Source: Pempheris klunzingeri
Lineage: Eukaryota; Chordata; Actinopteri; Acropomatiformes; Pempheridae
Length of the DNA: 64,000 nucleotides
Assembly (NCBI RefSeq): GCF_042242105.1
Contig: NW_027254967.1
Coordinates: 1 to 64,000, forward strand
Direction: 5' to 3'
A program made the translations under genes and the position numbers. Shown one piece after another: positions 35,701 through 48,840 of this stretch; within the stretch, counting starts at the first letter, position 1, and each line of letters begins with the position of its first letter. A model generated the notes under the pieces. The model was not told the DNA's origin, searched no databases, and saw only the letters and a program-made list of their open reading frames with translations.

Positions 35701-38109
35701 CTGTAAAGAATCATTTGCTAAAGTCAACAACACCCAAGAAATGAATCCCATCCACCAAGGGAATGCTGACCATAAACAATTTACCACAAACAGCTGGAGC
35801 GGCTATTTGTTCTTTTTTTAAAAAAAAAAAACCATTGCCTCCAGTTTCAGATGTAGCATCACACTGCTGAGTCTGTCTGCCAACTATTTATTTTCAGCAC
35901 GCTTTACAGGGCAAGAAATTAACACCATTGAGAAATATAGTGTGAAATCTAGACTGTAGGTGTCCAGTTTTGTCTGTCTTGACTTACCAAGTACCCACAC
36001 TGACATTATTTGTCATTAACGTCTCTTCTGGTGTTAAAATAGTGAAATGTGCTTGTGAGCAAAAGTAAATTTCTTGCCCTGATTAAACGCTATGTTTTCT
36101 GTGTGAGATGCGAGTGAGTCTTGTGGTAACTGGCCGTTGTTTTGGTGTTGTGTGTTTAGCTTGGTCGGGACCTTCAGCAGTATCAGAGTCAAGCTAAGCA
36201 GCTCTTCAGGAAACTCAATGAACAGAGTCCCACGCGCTGCACTCTAGAGGCTGGTTCCATGTCATTTCAGTGAGTATGAAAAGGAACATTAGTATATTGG
36301 AAAAACGTGAATTGCCTAATATTAAATTCATAACGCAATAAAATCAAACAAGAATGCACGTATTCCCATACTGGTTTCCTGAAGTAATCAGGAAACAGCA
36401 AAACCACCTAAAATGACATTATTATCACGTTTATGTTCTCCTTGCAGCTATTTTATAGAGAAAGGAGTGTGTTACCTTGTGCTGTGTGAAGCCAGCTTTC
36501 CTAAGAAGCTGGCCTTCGCGTACCTAGAAGACCTGCAGGCAGAGTTTCATGAGCAGCATGGAAAGAAGGTCCCCACAGTTTCCCGGCCCTACTCCTTCAT
36601 CGAATTTGGTAAGAAGAGAAGCAGGCCGGGAGCGTCTGAATTACTTCTCTCTGGGCTGAAAAGTTCAAGCATGTTGGTCACACTGCACAAATTAGTACTT
36701 GTTTTGGCATCAGTGCTTTTCAGTAGATAATGTATCTGCTTGTTTTTTGCTCCAGACGCATCAGTGGCCATTAATATGTTGTATAATGTTGTGATGGCAC
36801 AACTCGGAGATCCGCCTATCCGAGTTATTCTACCTTTTTCTCTCCTCTTGTTTTCTCCCCCCACTTTCCCCACCACTGTAAAAATGGAATTTCCCCCCTT
36901 GGGGGATCAATAAAGGTGAATTGAATTGAATTGATACTTATAATCATTAGTTGCACCCCTACATGAAAACTACACTAAATGCTAAATTGTCTGAATTAAT
37001 GAAGTAAACTGAAACATTTATTTTTCTAATGAAGCTTAACGAGGTTTCTACCGTGACACTGATTTGTTGCATTACTCGAAAACACTAGAAAATGTGCAAA
37101 TTTTAGACCCTTCTAAACAATAAGCAAGCTCCTTTCAGTGAGAACTCACTGTAGGTGAAACAACTATGCAGCACTGTCGCTGTTCGCCTGTCACTGCAGG
37201 CAACATCTCACTAGCCCACCACCGCATCACTTTTTCTTTGGCACATCACAACAGAGCCTCCAGGCTGACTTTGCTCTTGAATGCATAAAGTTGACTTTTT
37301 CTTTCTTTTTTTTTAACTCACTTGACTCACTTTTCTTGCATCGCTGGTTAATTCTGAATCCTTTTCTACCCCACTGCGAAATACATGGTCACTCGTGTCC
37401 GATGGAAAATCGTCAGGAGGGAATTCATACGCTGAGTGGATGTGCCTCATTAGTTCATTACATCACTCATTAAACCTATCAGAGGAGGGAAATTGTCAGA
37501 ATACAAATAAACCGGCTACCAGGACTGTGGAACAAAGTCATCTGCGTACCTAATTTGGCAGTGAAAACACTCCGCCGGCTGCTGTTAACTGCTTTTATTG
37601 TTTGTGCCGCTCCCTCACCAGACACCTACATCCAAAAAACCAAGAAGTCGTACATTGACAGCCGAGCGAGGAGGAATCTGGGCAGCATCAACACAGAGCT
37701 GCAGGACGTACAGAGGATCATGGTGGCTAACATAGAGGAGGTGCTGCAGAGAGGAGAGGCTCTCTCTGGTAAGCCCCTGTTATCTCAGGACCGTCACACT
37801 GATGCAGAATTACAAAAGCGAGAAGCAGTGCGCCTCAGATTCATTGATTTGGTCCTTATCTGCGTCTCTCCCTCCTCCTTTTTCAACTCCCCTCTTTCCT
37901 CCTTTGTTTTGTCTTCCTCCTTCTCCATTTCTTTTTGGTTTCTCCTCCCTGCAGCGCTAGACTCCAAGGCCAGCAACTTGTCCAGCCTGTCAAAGAAGTA
38001 CCGGAGCGACGCCAAGTATCTGAATACCCGCTCCACCTATGCCAAGCTGGCGGCCGGTGGTGTCTTTTTCATCATGCTCATTGTCTATGTGCGCTTCTGG
38101 TGGCTCTGA
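32760..38109 (+). CDS. sec22b: SEC22B vesicle-trafficking R-SNARE, complete, 5 exons
   Basis: SEC22B is a SNARE of ER-Golgi transport vesicles. Exons: 32760-32834, 36160-36269, 36448-36608, 37622-37768, 37955-38109, with GT/AG junctions and matching phases. The 648 nt encode 215 aa, the same length as human, and the sequence is nearly identical to it. Domains: N-terminal longin domain about 1-125 ([49 protein letters not shown]); SNARE motif about 134-194 ([20 protein letters not shown]), with the zero-layer Arg at 159; and a C-terminal tail anchor about 195-215 ([17 protein letters not shown]). Fish often have two sec22b copies, and I cannot tell which this is. Intron 1 (32835-36159) hosts a large inverted-repeat element. 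Intron 4 (186 nt) is stop-free in frame. notch2 follows on the same strand, as near human SEC22B. Confidence 0.98.
33605..34010 (+). repeat. Left arm of the sec22b-intron inverted repeat (well-conserved part)
   Basis: This pairs with 34575-34965 on the opposite strand. The arm contains two segments absent or changed in the partner (around 33705-33770 and 33840-33900), so the copies have diverged by indels. A short (GA)n run sits at 33956-33971. Confidence 0.75.
34575..34965 (-). repeat. Right arm of the sec22b-intron inverted repeat (well-conserved part)
   Basis: This is the reverse complement of the left arm over long runs, for example at 34756-34798 and 34876-34957. It is separated from the left arm by a centre rich in short palindromes. 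Confidence 0.75.
36785..36935 (+). mobile_element. LINE-like 3' end with GAATT tail in sec22b intron 3
   Basis: The sequence CCACTGTAAAAATGGAATTT then CCCCTTGGGGGATCAATAAA ends in tandem TTGAA units (GGTGAATTGAATTGAATTGA). This resembles the 3' end of truncated fish LINE or SINE insertions, which finish in TTGGGGATTAATAAAG plus a short tandem tail. Only the 3' end is present. Confidence 0.5.
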
Positions 38110-38370
38110 GAGAGAAAAAAGAGGAAGAGAAAGGAGGTATTGAAGTGAAAATGAGCTGCACAGAGTCTGCAGACACTAAGAAAAGCTGTCACCTTCGACT
38201 AAAAACAGGATCCCTGCTCTTAATAAGACTTTGCAGACACGCCACCGCCCATTTTGTTCTTGCCTGTCCATGGATGTGTGATCTGAATTTAAATGATGTC
38301 ATAATACATAGTTTTATTATTAATTATTATACAGTAATGCGCTCGTAGTTGGCAATAGGAAACGAGTGAA

Positions 38371-38421
38371 TGTGTGTACGTGTGTGTGTGTGTACGTGTG
38401 TGTGTGTGTGTGTGTGTGTGG
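38371..38421. repeat. (GT)n microsatellite, interrupted
   Basis: A GT array of about 50 nt with two TACG interruptions, in the probable sec22b 3' UTR. Confidence 0.9.
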
Positions 38422-39421
38422 GAGGGTTGATTGCTTTTGTTTCTGAAGGCAAATTGTTGGTGGTTGGTTTTCAGGTGTGGAGGAAAAATGAAGAGAGAAA
38501 TTTCCTGTTTTGTGAATTTTCCAAAGCTGTACTGTACTGTAACCAGACTGAATTAATCTTGTTTACTGTCTAATAATATAGAAACGAGCAAAAAAATAAT
38601 AATTCTATTTATCCTGAGCACATCACATGGTATCGTTCATTAACACGTTAATCATTGTAGTGATGGTTTTACGGGTCTGGACAACACGCAGTATGTATCA
38701 CAGTTACAAATATCTGGATAACATGGCGGTTCATTCTTAGGCGGTTGAATAGGCTCTGCACCAACATAGAAAATTAATTTGAGTTTTTTTTTAAATATAT
38801 GGAAGCCTTGCAAAATGCTATTTCAACCATGTCTGATTTAGCAGATTATTTTTTCACCATTATGGGATGTCAGTGACCTTACGGAAGGTGATGTACTATC
38901 TTTTAACTAAAGGGGGGTAGTCAGATTTTTTTTTTTTGGGGGGGGGGTCATTTAATTTGACTTACTTTTACTTCATTCAGCCAAAAGCAGATCACAAAAC
39001 ATTGGCTTAGTGTGCACAGTGGGCTGGTCAGCTGTTTAATAGGTTAAGTATGAAAAACACAGAATATAGATGTTTGTAGTTTACAGATAAATAATTCAGT
39101 CGCCTTTCACTTTAGTCTCCATCATAATAAACTGTTTTTAGTTAAGGTAAATGTGTCCTATAAAGTCAGCTGTATTATGATTCAAGTTTAGCATTTTAGC
39201 TTATCCTTCAACAGAGTGCATACACGCTCCCTTTATGCTCCCTTTATGCTCTGTTTCACCGTGACCGTGTGGACCAGCACCTTTCTGTAAACAGACTTTT
39301 TATTTTGTATGAATGTGTAGATTTCAGTCAGTTTAAAAGTGGATTCAAAGTCACAAGCGTGTGTGACATCTACTCAAGGCTGGAAAGGACACCTCCCCTT
39401 TTTCTGTTCAGTCTATCTATG

Positions 39422-39427
39422 AATAAA
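39422..39427 (+). terminator. Candidate sec22b polyadenylation signal AATAAA
   Basis: A canonical hexamer about 1.3 kb after the stop codon. It is the clearest candidate at that distance, but other A/T-rich hexamers exist nearby. Confidence 0.35.
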
Positions 39428-41884
39428 ATCATTTGCACAAGACGCACTTCTTTTTTGTCAGAAGACCTTTAGTTGAACCGATGATTATCAGGTGCTCTTC
39501 AACTGGGAATGCAAATTGAGATGCTTGCATTACAAAGTCTGGGGGCGGAAATTGTCACCGTTGGTTAAAGCATCTACGCAGAATGCACATACCAGACTAC
39601 AAATCACCACCTGTTTATATTATAATGATCCTATTCTAGACTGTTGAAATGCAAAAGTAGGTTATTTGAATGGGGTTATCTAAGACAGGAGCACGCTATT
39701 TCAACACATCAGTAAATCTAAATTATATATACCTCATCCTTTCAATAATGTGAGATTTAACCTTTATGACAGATTATGCAAAAGACTTTCAGGAAAACAA
39801 CCGTCTCTGTATAAAATGGGGAAAAAACGTGCTTTAAAGAATACTGCCAACTCCCAACTTCTGAGAAGGAAACTAAGTGACTCAGAGGGCACCCCCAGGT
39901 GTTGTATTATATTATCCTGATGCAGATATTTCTTTCAGATCTACAAAAGGTTTCAGAAGAATGAGCCACAGGCTGTTGGTGTCATTTCCACAGCATTTGT
40001 TTTGAAATACCAATTTTACCAGAACTTTACCCTCGTGCTCTTTCAAGGCCGACACAGCCTGGTGATACCACTCTTGACCAGCAGGTAGAGGGCTTTGCTC
40101 ACTGTTGCACTGATGCAGCTGAAAAATGAGGCTCCAAATCTCCCCGACTTGAAACTTCTGCTGCTGACAGAGGCCTCATGTTAGCAGAGCTGCAAATCAT
40201 AGGTTAGTTTTAAAAGATGGAAAAATATAGGCTGCAGCTTCCGGAGTAAGAGAAAGAGTAGGAATAAAAAAAGGCATAACGTTAAATGCAACAACTACTA
40301 GTATTGTAAGCTTACACAGCAGCAGTCTGACGCTTTAACTTGAAGTAGAACAGGAAATGTCAGAGAAAAAATGAGAAGCAGCAGATGGTAGCGTGCCAGA
40401 GACAAACCACAGGGCAAGAACTAACCTTTTCACCCTTCAAGGGAAGTGGGTAGTCGTGAGTTTGGCCTTAGGTGTGATCAATGTTGTCTTCCTTTGAAAT
40501 CCTGTTCCACTACAACAGCCCTTATTAACTTAAAGGTGTTTTCTGCAAATCCTCATTTTTATTATTCATCTCTGCTGTAGACTAGTACCTGTGTGTGTTT
40601 CTGTATAATAATGCTGCCATGTGTGACATTGTGCACATATTTGCAGCCTTGTTTGTGGTCTGTCAGTTTCAGTCAAACCTCATGAATGTCTCATCATTTG
40701 TCCAGCTTTTCTCTCTACATTTTAACCATTAAACCTCACTTTCCAGATGCTATCATTAGTTTAACTGATGGATTTCTTGCTATTGCAACTCCACATTCAG
40801 TCTTTTCCACTGAACTTAACAACAGTGACTTCAAAAATCAGGGTTTATATTTTCGCAAAGTCAGACACAAGGAAGAGAAACTTGAGTTAAAGTACAAAAT
40901 CCATGTGTGCGATTATGTGTGTAAATGTCACAGTGATTAAGGGGAGGACAACGTACCCCTCTCTCACTCCAGCACTTTCTCTCCTTCCTCTGCAGGTTAC
41001 CATAGTAGCAAGGAGTGTGTGACAGTCATGTGAAAACGAAGCTGATTGGATTAAAATACTTTGTGTGATCAGGGGTCAGGAATACGGCGCATGTACTAAA
41101 CACACATAGCCTGATTAAAACACACACACACTCTAAAACCAAGACAGGTCGAAAGGTGGCATTGCCTCCTACACATTTATCACTTTTCAAGAAAAAAAGC
41201 TTGTGTTGTGTCTGTCTACTGCCAGCTCATATTACCGTATCTTGATTAAATTTCCTGTCAAAGACAGACACAACCACAAGGCCGTCCACCTACACTCAAC
41301 TTCTCCTGAGTCTTGTGCAATCTTAAAGAAACAGGACATTAAAACAATGTGACCTTGACCTTGAACTTCAGCCACTTCCTCTCAATGTCAGACAGTCGAG
41401 CACGCCAGTGCAGTCAGAGCAAGAGGGTTTCTGTCATGTTTCTGGCTGAGTAGCTTCATCACGTGATCAGACTATATGCTCACATGCAAATTCACTAATT
41501 GTCCCCCGTGTTCACTGAACTTCACAGATTTCCGATCTCATTAATGGGTAGACATGTTTGTAAGGAGTCTGTCACGCTGCACTGTGAGAGCACAATTCAC
41601 TCCCTGAGACTAAGTAGACTTCAGTCTCTGACAGGATGTGACAAAAACAGAAAGATAGACACCCTCAGAGAATTCAACTAACGCACTAAAGATCACTCAG
41701 TTAAAAACAATTTGGATCAATGTTGCACAGATGGAATACTGGGTTCAATTTATCCAGTACAAATGAGTTGTTTCCACCCCATGTTCAACTCAACCACCGT
41801 AAGGTTTACCTTAAAAACTTTAAATCCAGTGGTGTGCATATAACATTCGAAAAAGCAAAGGATACATGTAAGTTTAATAAGAGC

Positions 41885-42545
41885 TAGAGTAGTCTACAGC
41901 CATGCTAGTGGATCTGTGAGGCTGTACTTACTTACTTAGGCACAGTGGAGCTTAGAGCTGGGGTCGGAGTCAATGACAATGCTATCATGCTTATGCTAAG
42001 CAGGTATAACATTTACCTTCTTAGTTTCATGTTCTGGCATGCTAACATTTGCGAATTTGCGCTAAGCACAAAATACAGCTGACGGGAATGTCATTAGTTC
42101 TGCAGGTGTTTGGTCACAAACCGAAGTATTGGACAAACTTTTACCTGGTGGCCCTCAATGAATGAGGTCAAGAGATCAAAGTTTTCACAATTCATTGTCT
42201 TTGGATTGTGAGTGTGTGTACAGTATTTCATGGTAATTCATACGATTCCCAAACAGGAAAAGTCAAGCTATTGCTATAATCTGGAAACTATGACTCTGTG
42301 CTAAATGTGGTGCAAATCATTTCACTGATGAGTGCAAAGTTTGAGTGGCTGGTGGCGCTGGAGGAAAAGTCAGAGAATCATCAGAGTCACTGAGATTCAT
42401 CCTCTGGGTACCATGAATGCCTGCACAAAATATCAACAGCAATGCAATCAGATAATTGATATTTCAGTCTGGACCAATGTGGTGGGCCAACTGACAGACC
42501 ATCATTGCCACCCCTTGAGCCACATTGCTGGCATGGCTAACAATA
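41885..42545 (+). mobile_element. Teleost interspersed repeat (CATGCTAACATTTGC ... GGCATGGCTAACA)
   Basis: Landmarks in order are ACAATGCTATCATGCTTATG, GGCATGCTAACATTTGCGAA, ACAGCTGACGGGAATGTCAT, TTCTGCAGGTGTTTGGTCAC, AAACCGAAGTATTGGACAAA, GATTCATCCTCTGGGTACCA, TGAATGCCTGCACAAAATAT, ATTTCAGTCTGGACCAATGT and GCCACATTGCTGGCATGGCT. This set and order match a common repeat of fish genomes. About 170 nt in the middle (42165-42330) look rearranged or inserted. Confidence 0.65.
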
Positions 42546-43565
42546 ACGCTGGGTCAAAACACCCCCCTGTCTTGGGTAGTTTTCCATCCATGTATAATGG
42601 GTAAAGTTAATGCATTATTGAGTTGCTGCTACAATGACTGCAGTTGGTAACTTTTGGCCCAGAGATGTTGTTGTGGAGGGTTTTACTGATAATTTACTGC
42701 AAATTCACTTTAGACAGTCAAAAAAAACATAATACAAACAGTTTTCTTCTATGTGAAAACAAAATGGGAGTGTTACTGTACTGTACATGTTGTAGTGTGG
42801 TGGGAAGGTACAGAAAGATGTGGACCATAACAAGATAAGCCCATCTCATCATCTGTAATGATCATAATGAAAAAAAAAAGCTCTATCCCATATCTAACCA
42901 GCTTCCCACCTCATCCCAGCTGCTTTCCAATCTCTTCCTCTTCATCCTCTTCATCCTCTTCCCTCAAACTCCCGTCTAATCCAATGGGAGCAAAGGGAAG
43001 CTGTGAAGGCAGCAGCTGTATGGCAGAGGAGAGGGTCATAAAACGCAGAAGGCCGAAAGAGGAAGTCCAGAGACCTAGTGAGTTATTGCCCCCCAAACGT
43101 ACACACCGGGTCCTGGGAACTAGGAACTTCTCACCGGGGGGGTCAATGTGGAGTGTTTTCCACAGGCCTGAACCTGCTCTACACTCTGTGTATTCTTTAT
43201 CACCTTGCTGCAGACCCCTCACGCCTTGCTGTCATAATACTTCATGAGTTAAAAAAAAAAAGCAGACCTTTAACTCCGTAATAAAACTGATGTAATAAAT
43301 GATGCCTTTTCCCAGCAGTGCAAAGATACCCACATTTCACATTGTGTGCTGGAATCGTCGTTAAGGCGTGTAAGCACATGTCATTAACAAAAACAGGATA
43401 TAGAGTGGGAAGAGAGAAATGTGAGAGAAAGCGAGAAAGAGGGGGAACAAAAGACAATCACAGACTTTAATGCCGGGTTAAAAACACACCTCATATATTG
43501 AATTGTCGCTGAAGATGAAGTGTGGATGGTTGTCTGCCCTGTGATGCAAGGTGTACCCGCTTTTT

Positions 43566-43644
43566 GCCTAATGCCAGCTGTGATTGGCTCCAGCCCCCAC
43601 GCCACTCTTCTGGATAAGCGGTATAAATGATGGATGGATGGATG
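43566..43644 (+). mobile_element. LINE/SINE-like 3' tail with GGAT tandem
   Basis: TGTGATTGGCTCCAGCCCCC is followed by TCTGGATAAGCGGTATAAAT and a short tandem ATGGATGGATGGATG. This GATTGGCTCCAGC ... GGATAAGCGGTA ... ATGGATGG arrangement is the familiar 3' end of many fish retroposon insertions. Confidence 0.6.
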
Positions 43645-45054
43645 CAACTGAAGGTCCCAGATTCACATTTTAATGTACTGCACAGTGGAGGTGAAATATT
43701 TCCCTCAAAACTGCCTCTCATTTCCCTGCATTTTCCACGAATCTCTCCCCTTTCTTCAAACAGACAGCATTGTTAGTTTCATATCTCACACTCAAGCACA
43801 CATACAATGATGAGTTGTGCCTGTGAGAAAGCGAAGGCCTAAGTGTGAATTCCAGCCATGCCTGTCTTTTCGCAGCTTGTGAATTTATGATACAATTAAC
43901 CCTGAGAGATATGCAGAGCATACTCACTTTGCGCTTTCAATAGCTTGACGTGTGAGTTAAACACACAACTATGTAGAGAAATTTGATCAGCACACATGTT
44001 ATGAATTGAGAGAGAAGAATGAGAGAAAATGCTAAACAAAACCCAAGAAAAAAAAGCTCATATTTGGGCAAGTGTGATATATATGAATTATTTCACAAGA
44101 CTAAAAACAAACCGCTGTACTGTTGTACTGATGTCCTTGATAACTCCTGAGCACATGCTGTGTTTCAATCCTGCTTATCTTTAATATCATTTCTCCTCTC
44201 TGTCCTGTCCCGAGTGTTCTCATCATGGACTGTGGCAGATTAGTTTGACCTACTGCACCCTTGGGCCTCAGGGACCCGGACGCGTTGACAGAGGGTCTAA
44301 ATTTGAGTGGCAGTAGGGTTTTTTTTGTGTGTGTTTATGTGTTGCAGTCAGTGTATCGTGTGCATACATCTGTACTTGAATGTGCGTCTCTTAATGTATG
44401 AGGGAGAGGTTGAAACAACCTTGGGTGGGAGTCACTTTACTGACTCAGTCCCACCAACTCCCACCATCTACACATACCTCCACCCTTACAGCAGTTAACA
44501 ACAACTATAAGTGACCAGTCTGAGTTGTTTTTTCTCCACCGAAGTCATTTTAAAAGTCATTGTTTTATCTTTGGCAAAGGCTGTTTAGTGCCTTGTCAAA
44601 TAATCGTTACAACATAGTTCAGGGTTTATGTTATGTAAGAGTCATATGATCATCTTGGGTTAATCTGATCCAGTGCTACAGAGCAGCAGAGGCCATCATT
44701 TGCTCAATCCTTTTTCCACATTAAATTTCATTTACCATACTATTTGTGACTTCCTCACTGAACTGTGGTCTATTAATAACCATACAGATAACTCAAAATG
44801 AGACTCCAATTGGTATTTTGTGAAAATGCTGCTGAGCATTTAGTAGTATAGTGTTACCTTATGTTTCTATCTTATTGGCTTGCTTCACTGCAAATTTTCA
44901 CTGCAACTATTGTGGGGTGAATAGAAGAATCAAAGATAAGAGAGCACCAGCACAGATAACGCTGGCATACAAGGCTAATATGCCACTTGTGCTTCATGCT
45001 TTAGTTTGTCCTGAAGTTGTTTGTGACTAAGGCAGTTGGGAAGCATGTTGGTGT

Positions 45055-45098
45055 TATGTGCGTGTGTGCGTGTGTGCGTGTGTGTGTGTGTGTGTGTG
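45055..45098. repeat. (GT)n microsatellite with CG interruptions
   Basis: A GT array of about 44 nt with periodic GCGT units at its left end. Confidence 0.85.
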
Positions 45099-47061
45099 GG
45101 GGGTATAAACCTTGCAGGACCCAGAAGACACTGCCGGGGCCGTTATTTTCCCACAGTGCAATATAAATAGCCTGCTAGTGTGGGGTGACGGTGGGCAGGC
45201 AGGGGCGCTCAAGGGAGGATCCCATCCACACACAACAGCACATTCCTGTGCACCTGGCACGGATAGAGCCCTAGGTCACCTTACAGGATGTGTTCACACA
45301 CACACGCATACACACATCCCTCCTCCTCCTCCTCCTCCTAACACCTTTCCTTCATCACCTGTTTCCCCGCCACTCTGCCAACTCCCTTTTTCTCCTCATC
45401 AGGGACCCCTTGGCTGAGGTCTCTGCCCACATCACGCTCGGTCACATCGGGCCCTCGCGCTCGCTGACTCTCCACCTTTGACCACTATGGAACGCCATGA
45501 CGCATACATTCACTCACACACACTATCTTGGTTTCTCACATGACCATGCACACAAAATCTCTGTTTTCCTCGAGGAAGATGACAACTTCATAGCACCTCT
45601 TTAGTGTAACGTATACTACATGGCTAAAGCCACAGGATATCAACAACTGACGAGATCTGCTGGAGATGGTGTTACAGTTTTTCCTTGTTTTTCATGTTGT
45701 CTGCAACATGATGCCGCTGGCCAAGTCATGGGGGTTCACAAAGTGATTCATCAGCAGCTTGACTATCATCCAAATAATTACGACCTCAGATGACAGCCTT
45801 AGCTTAATCTTAATGGACTGTAAGGTCACAGTAAATCAATTTTGAGCAATGCATGGAATGATTACACTATGAAATGACACTTTTTATCTATGGCTATTCT
45901 GCAGCACGGCTTTTATCTTAATATTTTGGAACAGAACTGAGGCCAGTAAAAAAGACTTGTGCAGGTATGTTTACTTTGAAAATGATCCCATGTCTCACCA
46001 GGTAAATGATTACATTGATTTAGTGCTGATTTGTGTGCTTTTCTAAATCATGTGCGCAATATTTGCACTGATGTTGACATTTGACTCATATAACCTGATG
46101 TTCACACAGGAAAATTATTTCCTGTGATTACATATTTGGAAACCCATGTATCTGCTCTGTGTCTCTGTAAATCAGACATCATGTGACTTCTCATCTTGAT
46201 TACCCCTGCTCGAGTGACCAAATGTTTAGTGTTGATGCTCATGTCAAGGAGATCTGGAACTGAACTGATCAGATATGCTCTTAAGCCTTACACTGCTTGT
46301 TATCATGGCCACAGAGCAGAAAACCACCAGCTCCCCGATTAATTTAATCCTTTACTCAATATGTTCGCAGGACTTTTAGCCTATTACAGGGGGGGGGGCA
46401 CGCATAACAAAAATGCAAAACTGTTTGTGGGCTGCTTCTTTTACAGCAGTCAAAGCAGGTCAGTATGACAGGAGGTGATAATCAACCCTAAATATACCCC
46501 CTTTAGCTTCCTGTCTCACAGATCTGCTTACACAGTAAATGATATTAGATGATGCTTCCGGCACATGTGCGAGAGTCTTGACGAGGGCACAGGGGGGACA
46601 TCAAAACTTCACACCCAATGCTTGTGGTTCATAAGCACTCATATCAGCGAAGGGCAGCACAAAATCTCTGCTAGTCATATGTTGTGTCAAGTGAACCTGA
46701 TCCCAGTGAAGCATATATAGCTGCATTAAAGGTTAATGGCGCTGTTTGCAAATCGCTGTGGTGCAAAAAGTGTGATTATAAGTATAAGGTGTCCCTGAAG
46801 CGCATGGAAGCATCCAGAAGCAATGACCAAGACCTCCCTCAGTTATGTACAACTGTTTATGCTAGCAAATCAGTTGCCACAGCTGAGAAAAGTGATTCAG
46901 TCCCTGCCACTACTAATTATAGACAGGCATCATATATACACTTCATACTGGCTGCCATCTCAGAACGTAAAGGCCGGGTGACTTCTTAAATGACACGCAC
47001 TGATTTGGTTTCCCATGGCTGGGGGAAGAAGGCGTGTTTATGGTTAAGGAGAGTGCTCAAG

Positions 47062-47101
<40 letters not shown>

Positions 47102-47115
47102 CTCTCTCTCTCTCT
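47062..47115. repeat. Compound (CA)n(TC)n microsatellite
   Basis: A CA array of about 37 nt runs directly into a TC array of about 17 nt. Confidence 0.9.
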
Positions 47116-48619
47116 GCTATAGTCAGTCAGTACTATCTGCCCCCTGAACACCATGTTCTGCTGCATAAATCTACTGGCAGACAGCTGGAGTTGGCCTGAC
47201 TATGAAGAGCCCCAACGGTGATGAAAGTGGCTCTCCCACCTGCATGGCACAGGTCAACGGCTCTGATCCAGGCCCAGGTTTATTACTACTCTGTGGTAAA
47301 GAGTAAAAAAGTACTCATGAAATGAGTACAAAATGTGCTATATTGAAGCTGAAGTCCTGATAACATATCCAGTGATTTAATTTGTTTTCTGACCATGATT
47401 CCTGCTAATAAAATGGATTTTTAATGTTGTTTGTACATGTCTTCAGTACTAACAAACTGTAATTATGTAATCCGCTTCTGTTATCGGATAAACTTGAGGT
47501 GTTTTTCTCATCTCAGACAAGAGGTCTGAAGTTGGGGATGTTGGTGTATTTAATACAAAGGTGGTTCAGATGGATTTGAAGCATCAGCTGATCTTTCCCA
47601 ACTGTTTGTTTTCAAATACTTTATTTTTTCTTCTTTGAAACCGTGTCAGACTTCTGTGGGAGAAGTCTTTAATCAGCACAATGGTGAAGAGGAACTCTAA
47701 TCAGCGTTTTCTACTCACAAGTCAGATCCACACCCTTTCTCACCCCATGTTTCCTAAACTATAGAAGCCCACATCTGGAGTGACATCATTAGGAAAACAG
47801 TGCTGCAGACAAAGTGATCCTCTGATGTGATTTATATCACATTACTACTGCCTCACACGGCTTACAGTGTAGGAATTCTAGTTTGAATTTGTAATCTCAC
47901 AACACTGAAGGATAACTCACAAAGCGACACATCTGTGGCAGTGGATTTATGTGTTTTGGTGACACACAAGAAGAATAAGCAAACACAAGAAGCGGTTTAT
48001 CAACAAAAACAGCATCTGACCAAATGCCTGGACAGCGTTTGTTGTGGTGCCAGCACCTGACACCCAACCAAGCACGGACAGCAAGAGCTTGACATTGGCC
48101 ACAGCAACAAAAGCATTGTCAGTACGGACCCCTGAGGAGATCAATTTGCTCCCCCCGTTTCCAGGCCTTTCAGCAGGGTTGAATAGAGGACAGAGGGCCG
48201 GTCGCAGCAGCGGGAGGCTCGCCAGTGTTTCTCTAACGGGGTGTAAAGACAAACAAATCACCGGGATGAGACGTGGTCTTGTTGTTGGAATGAGCCAGTG
48301 ATTTACACCTGGATCATTCAGGCTGATAAGGGGCAATTAGTTTAGGATTACTGTGGTCACTAAAACAGTTTATAAAGCTGGTGTGAGTGTGTCTATCTTT
48401 GCAGGACTTTAACCTGCAGTGTGTTGGGGTTCACTCGTGTCTTAGATGTTGGTACTGAAGTTAACCTTGCTCTCTGGAAAAAAATAAAATTATGATGTCA
48501 TTTTAAAAAAAGGACAAACTACTGTAAAATACTGAAAAATGTCTCAGTGTGAAGGCTACTGACAGCATCAGCATCGAACCTAACCTGTATGTTAACTCTG
48601 GCTAAAACTTTATTTGTGA

Positions 48620-48840
48620 ACTGGATGATTATTTTCTCTGTTAGTCGATAGAATATTTTTAATAAATGTGAAAATACTCACCATAATTTCCCAGAGCACA
48701 AAGTATCATCTTTATACTGCTTATTTTGACCAACCAACGATACAAAAACCCAAACATACTCAATTTACAATAAATAAAAACTTTTCACATTTGAGTAGCT
48801 GGAATTAAAGAATGAAAAAAAGCATTAAAAATGATAGTAA
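48620..48840 (-). mobile_element. Teleost interspersed repeat, 'AATTAGTCGATTAAT' family, copy 4 (reversed)
   Basis: On the plus strand it reads TTATTTTCTCTGTTAGTCGA, TTTCCCAGAGCACAAAG, GACCAACCAACGATACAAAA, ACCCAAACATACTCAATTTA and CATTTGAGTAGCTGGAATTA. These are the reverse-strand landmarks of copies 1-3. It is diverged and non-coding. Confidence 0.5.

Larger units (their letters stand above)
38110..39440 (+). other. Probable sec22b 3' UTR
   Basis: This non-coding stretch follows the sec22b stop. It includes a (GT)n array at 38371-38421, a T/G homopolymer patch near 38930, a CCCTTTATGCT tandem near 39230, and AATAAA at 39422-39427. A 1.3-kb 3' UTR is plausible for this gene but is inferred only from the signal position. 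Confidence 0.45.

Noticed and set aside
45055-45316. Regularly spaced repeats that might suggest a CRISPR-like array
   Set aside because: They are simple GT and CA microsatellites without unique spacers, in a vertebrate genome.
46684-46989. 101-aa plus-strand open frame
   Set aside because: It begins at a non-ATG codon, has no paired splice signals, and its composition does not resemble a conserved protein.
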